Below, piece after piece: positions 7,659 through 19,145 of a stretch of 64,000 nt of DNA. Origin of the DNA: Rhodospirillaceae bacterium (GTDB lineage: Bacteria; Pseudomonadota; Alphaproteobacteria; Thalassobaculales; Thalassobaculaceae); NCBI GenBank assembly GCA_018401495.1, contig JAGYJX010000008.1:124001-188000 (forward strand). The letters run 5' to 3'. The stretch's first letter is position 1, and the number at the start of each line of letters is the position of its first letter. Position numbers and translations under genes: made by a program. Under the pieces are notes generated by a model. It was not told where the DNA came from. It made no database searches and was given only the letters and a program-made list of their open reading frames with translations.

Positions 7659-10055
7659 CTACCCTCTGAGCGTACCGCCGGTGTGCTTCTCGACGGCGGC
7701 GACGATCTTGCGGCCGACCGCCTCGATCTGCTCGTCGGTCAGGGTCGCGGTGCGCGGCTGCAGGGTGACCTCGATGGCGATCGACCGGGAGCCCACGGGA
7801 ACGCCGGCGCCGCGGTACTCGTCGAACACCCGCACCCCGTCGATCAGGGCCTTGTCGGCTCCGGCGGCGGCGCGCACCAGCTTGTCGGCCGGCACCTCGT
7901 CGGCGACCACGAAGGCGAAGTCGCGGACCACCGCCTGGAACGGGATGCGGTCCAGCAGCGGCCGCTGGGGCCCTTGCGTTTCGGCATCGGCACCGCGTCC
8001 AGCAGCACCTCGAAGGCGACCGCCGGACCCTTCAGCCCGAAGGCCTGCAGGATGCGCGGGTGCAGTTCGCCGAATCGCGCCAGGACGGTCGGCCCGAGCC
8101 GCAGGCAGCCGGACCTGCCGGGGTGGTACCAGGTGGGCGCGTCGGCGGTGACCTGCAGATTGCCGGTCGGCGCCTCCAGCGTCTCCAGCAGGTCGACGGC
8201 GTCGGCCTTGGCGTCGTAGGCGTCGACCGCCCGGTCGCCCTTGTGGACGTCGCGCGGGCCGGTGCGGCCGTGGCGCAGCCCCGAGGCGACCCAGGCCTGG
8301 TCCTCCGGCCGGTCGCCGGCGTATTCCGGGCCGACCTCGAACAGCGCCAGGTCCGGGTGGCCTTGATTGGCGTTGCGCGACGCGGCGCTCAGCAGGTTCG
8401 GCAGGATCGCCGGGCGCATCACGTCGAGATCGGCGCTGATCGGGTTGACCAGGGTGCGCTCGACGCCGACGCCGCCGAACAGGGCGGCGTGGCGCGCCGG
8501 CAGGAACGAGAAGGTCACCGCCTCGATCAGGCCGCGGCCGGCCAGCGCGCGCTTGGCGAGCCGCCGGCGGTTCTGCTCCGGCGTCAGGGCCGGCGGCGGG
8601 ACCGTCGTGTCGCGCTCCATCGACACCGGCTCGATGGCGTCGAAGCCGTTGACCCGCACCACCTCCTCGACCAGGTCGGCCTCGCCGTCGATGTCGCCGC
8701 GCCAGGGCGGCGGCGTTACCGCCATCGCCTCGCCGGCGCCGGACACCTCGAAGCCGAGCGCGCCAGGATCCGTTTTGCTTCCGGCTCCGGCACCTCGACG
8801 CCGCACAGCCCGGCGATGCGCGAGTGGCGCAACGGGATCGGTCGGCGCCAGTCCGGTTCGGCACCGGCAACCACCAGCTCGCTCGCCTCGCCGCCGCAGA
8901 TCTCCTGCACCAGCCGGGTCGCGACCTCCGCCCCCCAGAACGGCGAGGTCTGGTCGAGGCCGCGCTCGAACCGGTAGCGGGCGTCGGACTGGACGCCCAG
9001 CTTGCGGCCGGTGGCGGCGACCGAGGTCGGGTCGAAGATCGCGACCTCGAGGAACATGTCGGTGGTGGACTCGGACACGCCCGAACGTTCGCCGCCCATG
9101 ACGCCGGCGAGGTCGTCGGCGCCGTGATCGTCGGCGATCACCAGCATGTCGTCGTCGAAGGCGTACTCGCGGCCGTTCAGGGCCAGGTACTCTCGCCGGG
9201 CCGCGCCAGCCGGATCACCAGGTCGCCGGACACCTTGGCCGGGTCGTAGGCGTGCAGCGGCCGGCCGAGGTCCAGCATCACGTAGTTGGTGATGTCGACC
9301 AGCGCCGAGATCGGCCGCAGGCCGACGGCGCGCAGCCGGTCCTGCATCCATTTCGGGCTCGGGCCGTTGCGGACACCGCGGAAGTAGCGCCCGACCACCA
9401 GAGGGGCCAGATGGGCGCGGTCGGCCGGCAGGTCGATGCGCCATTTCAGCGGGCTGACGAAGCTGCCTTTCACCGCCGAGGTGTCGAGCGGCTTCAGGGT
9501 GCCGACGCCGGCGGCGGCGAGGTCGCGGGCGATGCCGCGCACGCCGAGGCAGTCGCCGCGGTTCGGGGTGATGGCGATGTCGATCAGCGGGTCGTCGAAC
9601 CCGGCCCACGCCGCCCAGTTGGCGCCGACCGGCGCGTCGGCGGGCAGGTCGATGATGCCCTCGTGATCGTCCGACAGGCCGAGCTCGCGCTCGGACAGCA
9701 GCATGCCGTTGGATTCCTCGCCCCGGATCACGCCCTTCTTCAGGTCGACGCCGGTGCCGGGGATGTGGGTGCCGGCCGGCGCGAACACGCCGCGCATGCC
9801 GGTGCGGGCGTTCGGGGCGCCGCACACCACCTGGACGACGCCGTCGCCGGCGTCGACCTTGCAGACCCTGAGGCGGTCGGCGTTCGGGTGCTGCACCGCC
9901 TCGACCACGTGGGCGATGCGGAACGGCCTGAACGCCGCGGCGCGGTCCTCCACCCCCTCCAGCTCGAGCCCGAGCATGGTGAGGCGGTCCGTGATCTCGG
10001 TCAGCGACGCGGTGGTGTCGAGATGGGCCTTCAGCCAGCTCAGCGTGAACTTCAT
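7659..10055 (-). CDS. pheT: Phenylalanyl-tRNA synthetase beta subunit (three frameshifts)
   Basis: Beta subunit of the cytosolic alpha2beta2 enzyme that charges tRNA-Phe. In order: [14 protein letters not shown] start, tRNA-binding OB-fold ([22 protein letters not shown]), the B3/B4 editing region ([40 protein letters not shown]), B5 domain, the catalytic-like fold ([20 protein letters not shown]) and the C-terminal anticodon-binding domain ([30 protein letters not shown]). Reading-frame breaks lie near 9190, 8770 and 7970. About 800 residues after repair, as expected. Its ATG overlaps the pheS stop (ATGA). Confidence 0.96.
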
Positions 10056-11129
10056 GGCTCAGAGCCCCCGGCCACGGTCGGCTGGGCGATCGGCACGAAG
10101 CCGTAGTGGCGCAGCCAGCGCAAATCGCTGTCGTAGAACGGCCTGAGGTCCGGGATGCCGTATTTCAGCATGGCGATGCGCTCGATGCCCATGCCGAAGG
10201 CGAAGCCCTGGTATTCGGTCGGATCGATGCCGGCGTTGGCCAGCACCCGCGGGTTGACCATGCCGGACCCGAGGATCTCCAGCCAGTCGCCGTAATTGCC
10301 GATCTTCATCTCGCCGCCCTTGCGCGAGCAGCCGATGTCGACCTCGGCCGACGGCTCGGTGAACGGGAAGTAGGACGGCCGGAACCGAACCGGCAGGTCG
10401 TCGATGCCGAAGAACGCCCGGCAGAAGTCGATCAGGCAGCCCTTGAGGTGGCCCATGTGGGTCTTCTTGTCGACCACCAGCCCCTCGACCTGATGGAACA
10501 TCGGCGAATGGGTGGCGTCGTGGTCGGAGCGGAAGGTGCGGCCGGGCACGATGATGCGGATCGGCGGCGTCACCTTCTCCATGGTGCGGATCTGCACCGG
10601 CGAGGTGTGGGTGCGCAGCACCTTGCGACGGCCCTCGGCATCCGGCTGCAGGTAGAAGGTGTCGTGCTCCTGACGCGCCGGATGGTCCTCGGGAATGTTG
10701 AGGGCGGTGAAGTTGTAGTAGTCGCTCTCGATGTCCGGGCCCTCGGCGACCGTGAAGCCCATCTCGCAGAAGATCGCGGTCAGCTCGTCGATGGTCTGGG
10801 TGATCGGGTGGATGCGGCCACGCGGCTCGGCGCGGGCGGGAAGCGACACGTCGATCCGCTCGCGCGCCAGCCGGGCGTCCAGCGCCGCGTCGCCCAGCGA
10901 CGCCCGCCGGCTCTCCAGCGCTTCGGCCACCGCGTCCTTCACCGCGTTCAGGGCCAGCCCGGCGGCCTTGCGCGACTCCGGGTCGAGCCCGCCCAGCGCC
11001 TTCATGCGCTCGGTGATGCGGCCTTTCTTGCCCAGCGCGGCGATGCGCACCTGCTCCAGCGCGTCGGTGTCACCGGCCCGCTCGATCTCGGCCAGCAGTT
11101 TCAGCGCGCAACGCGTCGACGTTATCCAT
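10052..11129 (-). CDS. pheS: Phenylalanyl-tRNA synthetase alpha subunit (frameshifted)
   Basis: Catalytic alpha subunit. The true start is ATG at 11129 (MDNVDALRA), followed after one extra base near 11108 by [19 protein letters not shown] and the coiled-coil arm. Class II motifs are intact: [57 protein letters not shown] and the final [18 protein letters not shown] motif 3. 358 residues after repair. In most relatives this gene follows rplT; here rplT is 19 kb away and the upstream neighbour is the cyclase gene 101 bp before it. Confidence 0.96.
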
Positions 11130-11230
11130 AGGTGTCCCCGACTGACGGACCGTCCCAATGCGAGGGCGCCGTTTTAGCGGGTCGCGCCGGGAATGGCGAG
11201 AGGCGAGCGCGGTCCCGGCACGGCCGCCGG

Positions 11231-14200
11231 TCACCCCGCGTCGAGCGCCGCCCGGGCTTCCCGCAGGTCGGGGGTGTCGAAGCCTTCGGTGAAGGTGCCG
11301 TGGATCTCGGCCAGCAACGCGCGCTCGGCGTCGCCGTCGGTCAGCCGGAAGAGGCTGGTTGCGGCCCGCAGCTCCAGCGACCTTGCCCGCTGACGCCCGG
11401 CGCTGCCGAGCGCGCGACGGAAGCAGGCCGCGGCCTCCGCTTCGGCACCGGCGCCGCCACGCTCGATCGTGCAGTCGCCGGCCAGCCGGTGCAGCTCGGC
11501 CTGCCACCATCGCTCGCCGGTCGCCTCGGCCAGCGCCAGCGCCTCCGCGATCAGGCCGAGGGCGGTTGCCGGTTCGTGGGCCAGACGATGGGCGTCGGCG
11601 AGTGCCGCAAGGTTCCACGGCTCTATCAACACCGCGCCGGTGTCGCGCAGCGCCTTGCGACCGCGTTGAATCGCCACGACGCCGCCGCGCGCATCGCCTT
11701 CCTGCGCCATCGCCCAACCGACCAGGGTCGTTCCGAGCGCCCGCCAGTACGGCAGCCCGAGTTCCTGCGACAGCGCAATCACGGCGGTCGCGTGCTCGCG
11801 GACCCGGGCCGGCTCGCGGCGGACCTGATGGAACCGGCTGGCGGTCGTCAGCGCGACGGCGACACTGAGGTCGTGTCCGAGCCGCCGCGCCAGCTCCAGC
11901 GCCTCGCGGACATGCCCGAGCGCCTGGTCCGGATTGCCGAGGGCCCAGGTCGTGGTGCCGAGATACGCCAGACAGACGACGCACGGGTCGGCGCCGTGCT
12001 CCGGCGCGAGAGCCGCGTGCAAGGCGGGATCGTAGGCGTCAATCGCGAGCTGGAAGTGCTCGGCGGCGGCCGTGTACTCCCCGAGCTTGAACATGGTGAC
12101 ACCGACGGCGCGATGGGCTGCGACACGCTGGCCGGGATCGTCGTCACCGCTCGCGAGAGCCAGCAGTTGCGCGCTCAGGTCACGCGCCCGGCCGAGTTCG
12201 GCGCGCACCAGCCGCAGGTTCCATAAGCCACGGAGCGCCGAAAACTGGCGAGCCCGGTCGTCGAGTTCGCGGCACAGGTCGTAGGCTCGGCTGTAGCAAT
12301 TCTCGGCCTCCGGCGAGCCATAGCCCTTCGCCGCCACCAGCGGCACTCCCATCGCGGTCCGCAGCGCCAGCTCCCGATGCTGCCTTTCCTCCGACTCCGG
12401 CAACTCGGGAAGCAGCCGGATCGCCGAGTCGAAATGGCCGATGGCCTCGACATAGGCCAGGCGCTGGGCGGCCTCTTCCCCGGCCTGCTGCCAGTAACGG
12501 ATGGCCACGGAGACGCGCTCCGCCCGGGCGAAGTGATGCGCCAGCAGCTCGGCCGCAATTCCCGACTGCTTCTCGAGCACCAGCGCGATGCGTTCGTGGT
12601 ACTCCCGGCGGGGGCCACGCAGCAGCATCTGGTATGCCGCATCCTGAACCAGCGCGTGCTTGAACGTGTAGTCCGCGCCCGGCGGCTCGCCGTGCCGGAT
12701 CAGAAGTTCGGCGTCGACCAGCGCCGCAAGATCGCGATTCAGCTCCGTGTCGTCGAGCCCGGCGACCTGCTGGAGCATTCCGTAGGAGAACCGGCGGCCG
12801 ATGACCGAGCCGACTTGCGCCGTCAGCTTGCCGGTCGGCAGTCGATCCAGCCGCGCAATCAGCGAATCCTGGAGGCTCGCCGGGATCGACTGCGGCAGTT
12901 CCGGTTGCGGGGAATTGGCCGCATCCTGGTCCGGTACGAGGCCGGCGCCGAGCAGCATCTTTGTCAGCTCCTCGACAAACAGCGGCACACCGTCGGTCCG
13001 GTTCGCGATCTCCGCCACGATGGCCCGCGGCAGCGGTCGACCGGCCACCGCCGAGACAATGCGTTCGGCGGCGTTGCGGCCCAGGCGAGCCAGAGTCATC
13101 TCCAGCACGCCCGGTCGGTCGGACCACCGCTGGCCGAATTCCGGGCGGGCGGTGAGCACCACGAGCATCCGGTGCCTGCCCGCCGCGTCGATCAGTCGGT
13201 CCAGCCACTCCAGGGTGGAGGCGTCGATCCAGTGCAGGTCCTCGAGGATCAGGAGGAGTGGCCGCTCCGACGTCAGGGCGAGCACGAAACCCTGAAGCGC
13301 CTTGATCGTGTCCTCGCGCACCCGTTCGGGCGTCCGGTTCCGCCGCGGGGCGACTCCGTCCGGAAGGGGAATCCCGAGAAGCGGGGCCAGCAGCGCGGCG
13401 ACGTCGTCACCGGGCATTCCCTCCGCGAGCGGCTTGTCCTCTGCAAGCAGCTTCGCGCGCAGGCGCTCGAACCGCTCCAGCCCCGGCAGCTCGGCATCGT
13501 CGACTTGCAGCACGCGATGCAGCAGTTCGGCGACCGGATGAAAGGCGCTGTTGCGATGGAACTCCACGCCGCGCACCGTGATGCAGTCATGCGACTGTCC
13601 GGCGACATGGGCCTTGAGCGCGCGAACCAGACGTGACTTGCCGATCCCCGGCTCGCCTCGCAGAAGCACGACTTGGCCTTGCCCGGTCACCGCCTCTTCC
13701 CAGTAGCGGGACAGCAGCGCGATCTCCCGGGTGCGCCCCACCAGCGGCGTCGCCTCGTTCGCCACCTCCGGCATCTCCCAGGACGGACGCTCGCGCAGCG
13801 CCCGATAGGCGCCGATCGCCTCGGTGATCCCGCGGAGCGTCTTCGCGCCCAGCCAGGCGCATTCGTACGCGCCGCGCAGCAGCCGGTAACTCGCCTCGCT
13901 CAGCACGACCGCATCGGGCTCCGCCAGGCTCTGGAGACGGGCGGCGATGTTCGGCGTCTCGCCGACCGCCGCCATCGACTCGCGGTTGTCGCCCGACCCG
14001 ATGTCGCCCATGACCGCCATGCCGGTGTGCACGCCGATCCGCACCTGCAGCGGCTCGGCCGACGGCACGCCGCGCACCGCCTGGACGATCTGCAGGCCTG
14101 CCCGCACCGCGCGCGCGGCGCCGTCCTCGTGCGCCGAGGGATAGCCGAAATACACCAGCAGTCCGTCGCCCACGGAGCGCGCGACGACGCCCCCGCACCG

Positions 14201-14547
14201 CCGGACGACCGCGTCCACGGTCTCCTGGTAGCGGCGGAGCAGGTCGCGCAGGTCCTCCGGATCGAGGCGCTCGGCAAGACCGGCCGAGCCGACGAGGTCG
14301 CAGAACATGACGGTCACCTGACGCCGCTCGGCGCCACCCGGGACTGCTGCCGCCCCCGTCCATTCGAGCACGCCGCCCTCGGCTCTCGACGGCGAGGCGC
14401 TGCACCGAGATCAAGCTCCGCCGCCAGGTCGGCGAGCAGCGCGTCGTCGAGCCCGAGCTCGCGCTTGAGGGCGCGGTACGAGACCCGGCCGCGGGTCCTG
14501 AGCAGCTCGGTGATCCGGTCGAGCTGCGCGTAGAACGACGCTGCCAA
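11231..14547 (-). CDS. Class III nucleotide cyclase fused to AAA ATPase and TPR region (frameshifted N-terminus)
   Basis: Protein of about 1100 residues. A TTG start at 14547 gives a short N-terminal helical module (FYAQLDRITELLRTRGRVSY), then, after two small frame errors near 14390 and 14372, a cyclase domain with metal-binding aspartates in VMFCDLVGSAG and VGDGLLVYFGYPSAHEDGAA and transition-state residues in TPNIAARLQ. The substrate-selecting Lys and Asp of true adenylate cyclases appear to be Arg (ARSVGDG) and Ala. An AAA domain follows, Walker A LLRGEPGIGKSRLVRAL and Walker B LLLILEDLHWID, then about 500 residues of TPR-like helices. Resembles MalT/STAND-like regulatory cyclases. It starts 3 bp after the Crp gene. 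Confidence 0.85.
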
Positions 14548-14550
14548 CCG

Positions 14551-15225
14551 TCAGCCTCCGGCGACGATGCGGTGCAGGGGCGCCCGGTCGCGGATCCTGA
14601 TGCGGCCACGCCCGAGCTCGACGAGGCCGGCCTCGCGCCACACCCCCAGGTGGCGGCTGACGATCTCGCGCGACACCCCGAGGGTCTGCGCCAGCTCCGC
14701 CTGCGAGATCGCGACGGTCTCGCCGGCATCGATGCCCTGGCGTTCCGCGAGCACCGAGAGCTGCTTGGCGAGCCGCACCGGGACATCCTGGAGGGCCGCG
14801 TCCTCGAACAGCTGCGTGGTGCGGCGCAGACGGTCGCAGAGCAGCGCGATCATCCGAACCGCCAGCGCCGGCCGCCGCTCCAGGAACGGCAGGAACTCGC
14901 CGCGCGGCAGGAAGACGAGGCGCCCGGCCTCGCGGACCACCGCGTTCGCCGTCCGCCCCTTGCCGTCCAGCAGGGCGATCTCGCCGAAGAAGTCGCCCGG
15001 TCCGAACATGTTGAGGATGAGTTCCTTGCCCTCGGCGGACTCCACCGTGACCACCACGCGCCCGGTGAGGATCCCGTAGAGGCCGTCACCCGGGTCGCCC
15101 TGCCGGAACAGGGTGTGCCCGGCCGCGACCGCGCGGACCGCCACGTGCCGGAGCAGCGCGTGGCGCTCGTCCGGCGACAGGATGCCGAGCAGGTCGTGGC
15201 GCGACAGCAGGTCTTCCGGGGTCAT
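14551..15225 (-). CDS. Crp/Fnr-family transcriptional regulator
   Basis: Intact 224-residue DNA-binding protein. Residues about 20-115 form a cyclic-nucleotide-binding beta-roll with LFRQGDPGDGLYGILTGRVVV and FGPGDFFGEIALLDGKGRTA, where the GEIALLDG-x-RTA segment is the phosphate-binding cassette. A dimer helix is followed by a winged helix with ETVAISQAELAQTLGVSREI and VSRHLGVWREAGLVELGRG. No N-terminal cysteine cluster, so not an FNR iron-sulfur sensor. It is the first gene of a two-gene unit with the cyclase, suggesting that the regulator responds to the nucleotide made by its partner. It is divergent from the adhesin array and could control it. Confidence 0.9.
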   Translation of the reverse strand: MTPEDLLSRHDLLGILSPDERHALLRHVAVRAVAAGHTLFRQGDPGDGLYGILTGRVVVTVESAEGKELILNMFGPGDFFGEIALLDGKGRTANAVVREAGRLVFLPRGEFLPFLERRPALAVRMIALLCDRLRRTTQLFEDAALQDVPVRLAKQLSVLAERQGIDAGETVAISQAELAQTLGVSREIVSRHLGVWREAGLVELGRGRIRIRDRAPLHRIVAGG

Positions 15226-15444
15226 CGATCTTCCGTTGTGTGAACTGGTTCGCAGACGTCACCGCATCCGGCAGCGACAATTCATAGCCGATCAACCGAA
15301 TCACAACGAACCCACAAAGCCGGCATTCGTCTCCGCACTCCGAACGGAAGGCAGCATCCAGCGAGCCGGCAGGTGCCGGAAGTCTCGCCCCGAGGCTCGG
15401 CATCCCGTCGATCCATCGCCCAGGCAATTCTAGGGGGAATTGGC
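15226..15444. promoter_or_regulatory. Divergent intergenic region between crp-like gene and adhesin array
   Basis: About 220 bp separating two outward-facing transcription units, so it must hold promoters for both. A moderately AT-rich stretch lies at 15275-15320. I looked for TGTGA-N6-TCACA and TTGAT-N4-ATCAA sites and found no good match. The run AGGGGG at 15432-15437 is the likely ribosome binding site for the GTG at 15445. Confidence 0.4.
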
Positions 15445-18400
15445 GTGAACCGGCCAGCTGTCAATAGGGACACGCCAATCGCCGTCCAGCCGGCGACGCG
15501 CGCCGGCCTGCCCGGCCGGTCGTCCCGCGCCGTCCTGGTCGCGATCGACGGCTGGCTGCCGGCGGCGGACGAGATCGTCGCGGCGCTGACCGTGCCGGCG
15601 TGCATCGTGCGGATCGATCCGGCCCGGGACGGGCTGGCGCAGCTCGTGACGGCGGCGCAGGCGATGCCGGGCCGGCCGCTGGTGGTGATCTGCCACGGCG
15701 ACCCGGGGGCGCTGGCGCTCGGCAACCGGCCGCTGACCGCCGCCACCGTGGCCGGACGGCGGGACGAACTGGCGGCGCTGGGGTGGCGCTGGCCGGCGCG
15801 CCGATCGAGCTGTACGCCTGCTCGGTGGCCGAGGGGCGGGGCGGGCGGGCCTTCGTGGCGGCGCTGCAGCGCGCGACCGGCTGCCCGGTGGCCGCCGCGA
15901 GCGGCCCGGTCGGCGGCACCGCGCTCGGCGGATCGTGGACCCTCGACGCCGGCCGACCGGCCGCCGCGCCGGCGCTCGACGCCACGGCGCTGGCCGACCT
16001 GCCGGTGCTGCTCGCGGACGCGATCTGGAACGCTGGCACGGGCGACTGGAACACGGCGGGAAACTGGAACCCGGCCGGCGTGCCATCGGCAGCGGCGATT
16101 TCGCCATCATCGACAACGGCGGCACTGTGCAGCTCACCGGGGCCGCCCCCACTGTCGGTATTGTCCGTGCCGCGGAGGCTGCCGATTCAAGCGGAACACT
16201 GCAGATCACCGGCGGCGGTAAGCTGACAGCCAGTCTCTTACAAATCGGCGTGGGGGCCGGAAGCTCGGGGACCGTGGTGGTGGACGGTGCCGGCTCCGCC
16301 GTGACGTTCACCAGCATCGAGTCGAGAGACCATCTGCTGGGGAATCTCGGAACCGCATCGCTGACCATTTCGAACGGCGCGACCGCTACCTTTACGGGCA
16401 CAAGCAATATCCTTGCTGGTGGTTCCGCCAGCAGTAGCGGAACGCTAACCGTCTCCGGCGGCGGCAGACTCACTGCGGAAACCGCTGTCCGGCTCGGCAG
16501 CGGGTCCGGGGCCACCGGTACGCTGAATATCGGTAGCGGCGGTGCCGCGGGCATCGTGTCCGCCACGAGCATCACGGGCAGTGGCGGCAACGCCACCGTC
16601 AACCTCAACCACACCGACGCCGGCCACGTCCTCAGCAGCGACGGCACCGGCGGCGGCACGGCGGTCGCCATCATCGGCACAGCGGCGGTGAACCAGACCG
16701 GCACCGGCACCACCATCCTGATCGCCACCAACACCTACACCGGCGGGACCACGATCTCCGCCGGCACACTGCAGGTCGGCAACGGCGGCACCGCCGGCTC
16801 GATCACCGGCAACGTCACCAACAACGCCACGCTGGCTTTCAACCGCTCCGACGCGCTGGGCTTCTCCGGCGTGATCTCCGGCACCGGCGCCCTGACCAAG
16901 TCCGGGGCCGGCACCCTGACCCTCTCCGGCGCCAACACCTCCAGCGGCGGCACCACGGTCAGCGCTGGTACCCTGCAGCTCTCCGGCGGCAGCGCGCTGG
17001 CCGACGGCGGAACTGTCTTGGTCTCCGCCGGGGCGACCCTGGACCTCAACGGCACCACGGAGACGATCGGCACGCTGTCAGGCGCCGGGACCGTGGCGAT
17101 CGGGTCCGGCGCGCTGACGGTCGCCCAGGGCGCCGACGCCACCTTCTCCGGGGTGGTCTCCGGCACCGGCGGATTGACCAAGACCGGAACGGGCGTGCTG
17201 ACACTGTCCGCCACCAACACCTACACCGGCGGCACGACGATCAGCGCCGGCACCCTGCAGGTCGGCAACGGCGGCACGGCCGGCTCGATCACCGGCAACG
17301 TCACCAACAACGCCACGCTGGCCTTCAACCGCTCCGACGCGCTGAGCTACACCGGCGCGATCTCCGGCACCGGCAGCGTCACCAAGAGCGGGGCCGGCAC
17401 CCTGACGCTGACCGGCGCCAACACCCACACCGGCGGCACCACGATCAGCGCCGGCACGCTGCGGGTCGGCGACGGAGGCACGACGGGATCGATCGCCGGC
17501 AACGTCACCAACAACGCCACGCTCGCCTTCGACCGCTCCGACGCGCTGACCTACTCCGGTGTGGTCTCCGGCACCGGCAGCGTCACCAAGAGCGGGGCCG
17601 GCACCCTGACGCTGACCGACGCCAACACCCACGCCGGCGGCACCACGATCAGCGCCGGCACCTTGCAGGTCGGCGACGGCGGCACCACCGGATCGATCAC
17701 CGGCGACGTCACCAACAACGCCACGCTCGCCTTCGACCGCTCCGACGCCCTGGCCTACTCCGGCGCGATCTCCGGCACCGGCGACGTCACCAAGAGCGGC
17801 GGCGGCGTGCTGACGCTGTCGGGGACCAACACCTACACCGGCACCACCACGGTCTCCGCCGGCACCCTCAGGCTGTCCGGCGGCGACGCGATCGCCGACA
17901 GCGCGACCGTCAACGTCGCCGCCGGCGCCACCCTCGACCTGAACGGCACCAGCGAGACCATCGGCGCGCTCACCGGAGCCGGCACCGTGACGCTCGGCGC
18001 CGGGTCGATCAGCTTCTCCAACCCCGGCGCCAACGCGTTCTCCGGCACGCTGTCCGGCGCCGGCACCTTCAGCGTCGCCTCGGGCGTCACCCTCTGCGGC
18101 ACCGGCACCTACTCCACGCCGGTCGAGGTGCTGTCCGGCGCCACGATCTCGCCCGGCAACAGCCCCGGCACGATCGCCACCGGCAACCTGACGCTGGCCG
18201 GCGGCTCGACCGCCACCATGGAGATCGACGGAACTGCGGCCGGCACCCAGTACGACCAGATCGCCGTCACGGGCACCGTCACCATCAACGGCGCCACCCT
18301 GACCACCGTCTTCGGCTACGCCTCGACCGTCGGCCAGAGCTGGGTGCTGATCGACAACGACGGCGCCGACGCCGTCACCGGCACCTTCGCCGGCCTCGCC

Positions 18401-19145
18401 GAGGGGGCGACCTTCTCCTCCGGCGGCCGGGCCTACCGGATCAGCTACGCCGGCGGCGACGGCAACGACGTCAGCCTCACCCACATGCGCCTTCCCGTCG
18501 TCCGGCGACGGCGACGAAGGCGGCGGTGGCGGCGGATCCGGCTCGACCTCATGCTCGGCGGCGCCGGCAACGACACCCTGGTCGGCAGCGCCGGCGACGA
18601 CACCATCTCGGCCTTCGCCGGCGACGACCTCGTGCGGGGCGCCGCCGGCGCCGACGTCGTCTACGGCAACCAGGGCGACGACATCGTCTACGGCAACCTC
18701 GCCGCCGACACGCTGTACGGCGGCCAGGCCAACGACATCGCCTATGGCGGCCAGGGCGACGACGTCCTCCACGGCAATTTCGGCGACGACCGGCTGTTCG
18801 GCAATCTCGGCGGCGACACGCTGTTCGGCGGCCAGGACAACGACACGCTGTCGGGCGGCGCCGGCGACGATCTGCTGGTCGGCGGGATCGGGGCCGACCG
18901 CTACGCCTTCGGGTCCGGCGACGGCGCCGACACCATCCTCGGCTTCTCGGTGGCCGAGGGCGACCGGATCGCGGTGACGGCCGGCGTCAACGGCACCGGC
19001 GTCGCCAGCGCCGCCGACCTGCTGGCCCGGCTGACCGCCGACGCCGACCGGCGACGCGCTGCTCGACCTCGGCGGCGGCAACACCGTCACCCTCATGGGC
19101 GTCCCGCCCGCCGGCGCGAGCGCCGACTGGTTCATGGTGATCTGA
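15445..19145 (+). CDS. Secreted DUF4347-PATR-RTX protein, paralogue 1 (several frameshifts)
   Basis: First of three tandem paralogues, about 1230 residues after repair. Order: DUF4347 (about 15550-15990; [46 protein letters not shown]); a linker with [16 protein letters not shown]5SS/PEP-CTERM-type repeats ([27 protein letters not shown]); six PATR units of type [20 protein letters not shown] at about 16730, 16940, 17215, 17420, 17625 and 17830; a smooth beta region; then about 13 RTX nonapeptides from 18555 ([18 protein letters not shown]); and a C-terminus [20 protein letters not shown] typical of type I secreted proteins. Breaks near 15785, 16085, 18490, 18540 and 19046. GTG start with AGGGGG upstream. 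No signal peptide. Predicted exported, calcium-dependent adhesin or matrix protein. Confidence 0.8.

Noticed and set aside
15226-15444. Crp or Fnr operator in front of the adhesin array
   Set aside because: The nearest TGTGA and TCAC half-sites are 13 bp apart, not 6, and no TTGAT/ATCAA pair fits.
18555-19000. RTX-encoding DNA repeats as a possible CRISPR or satellite
   Set aside because: The 27-bp periodicity encodes nine-residue GGxGxDxLx units in frame and is fully explained by protein repeats.
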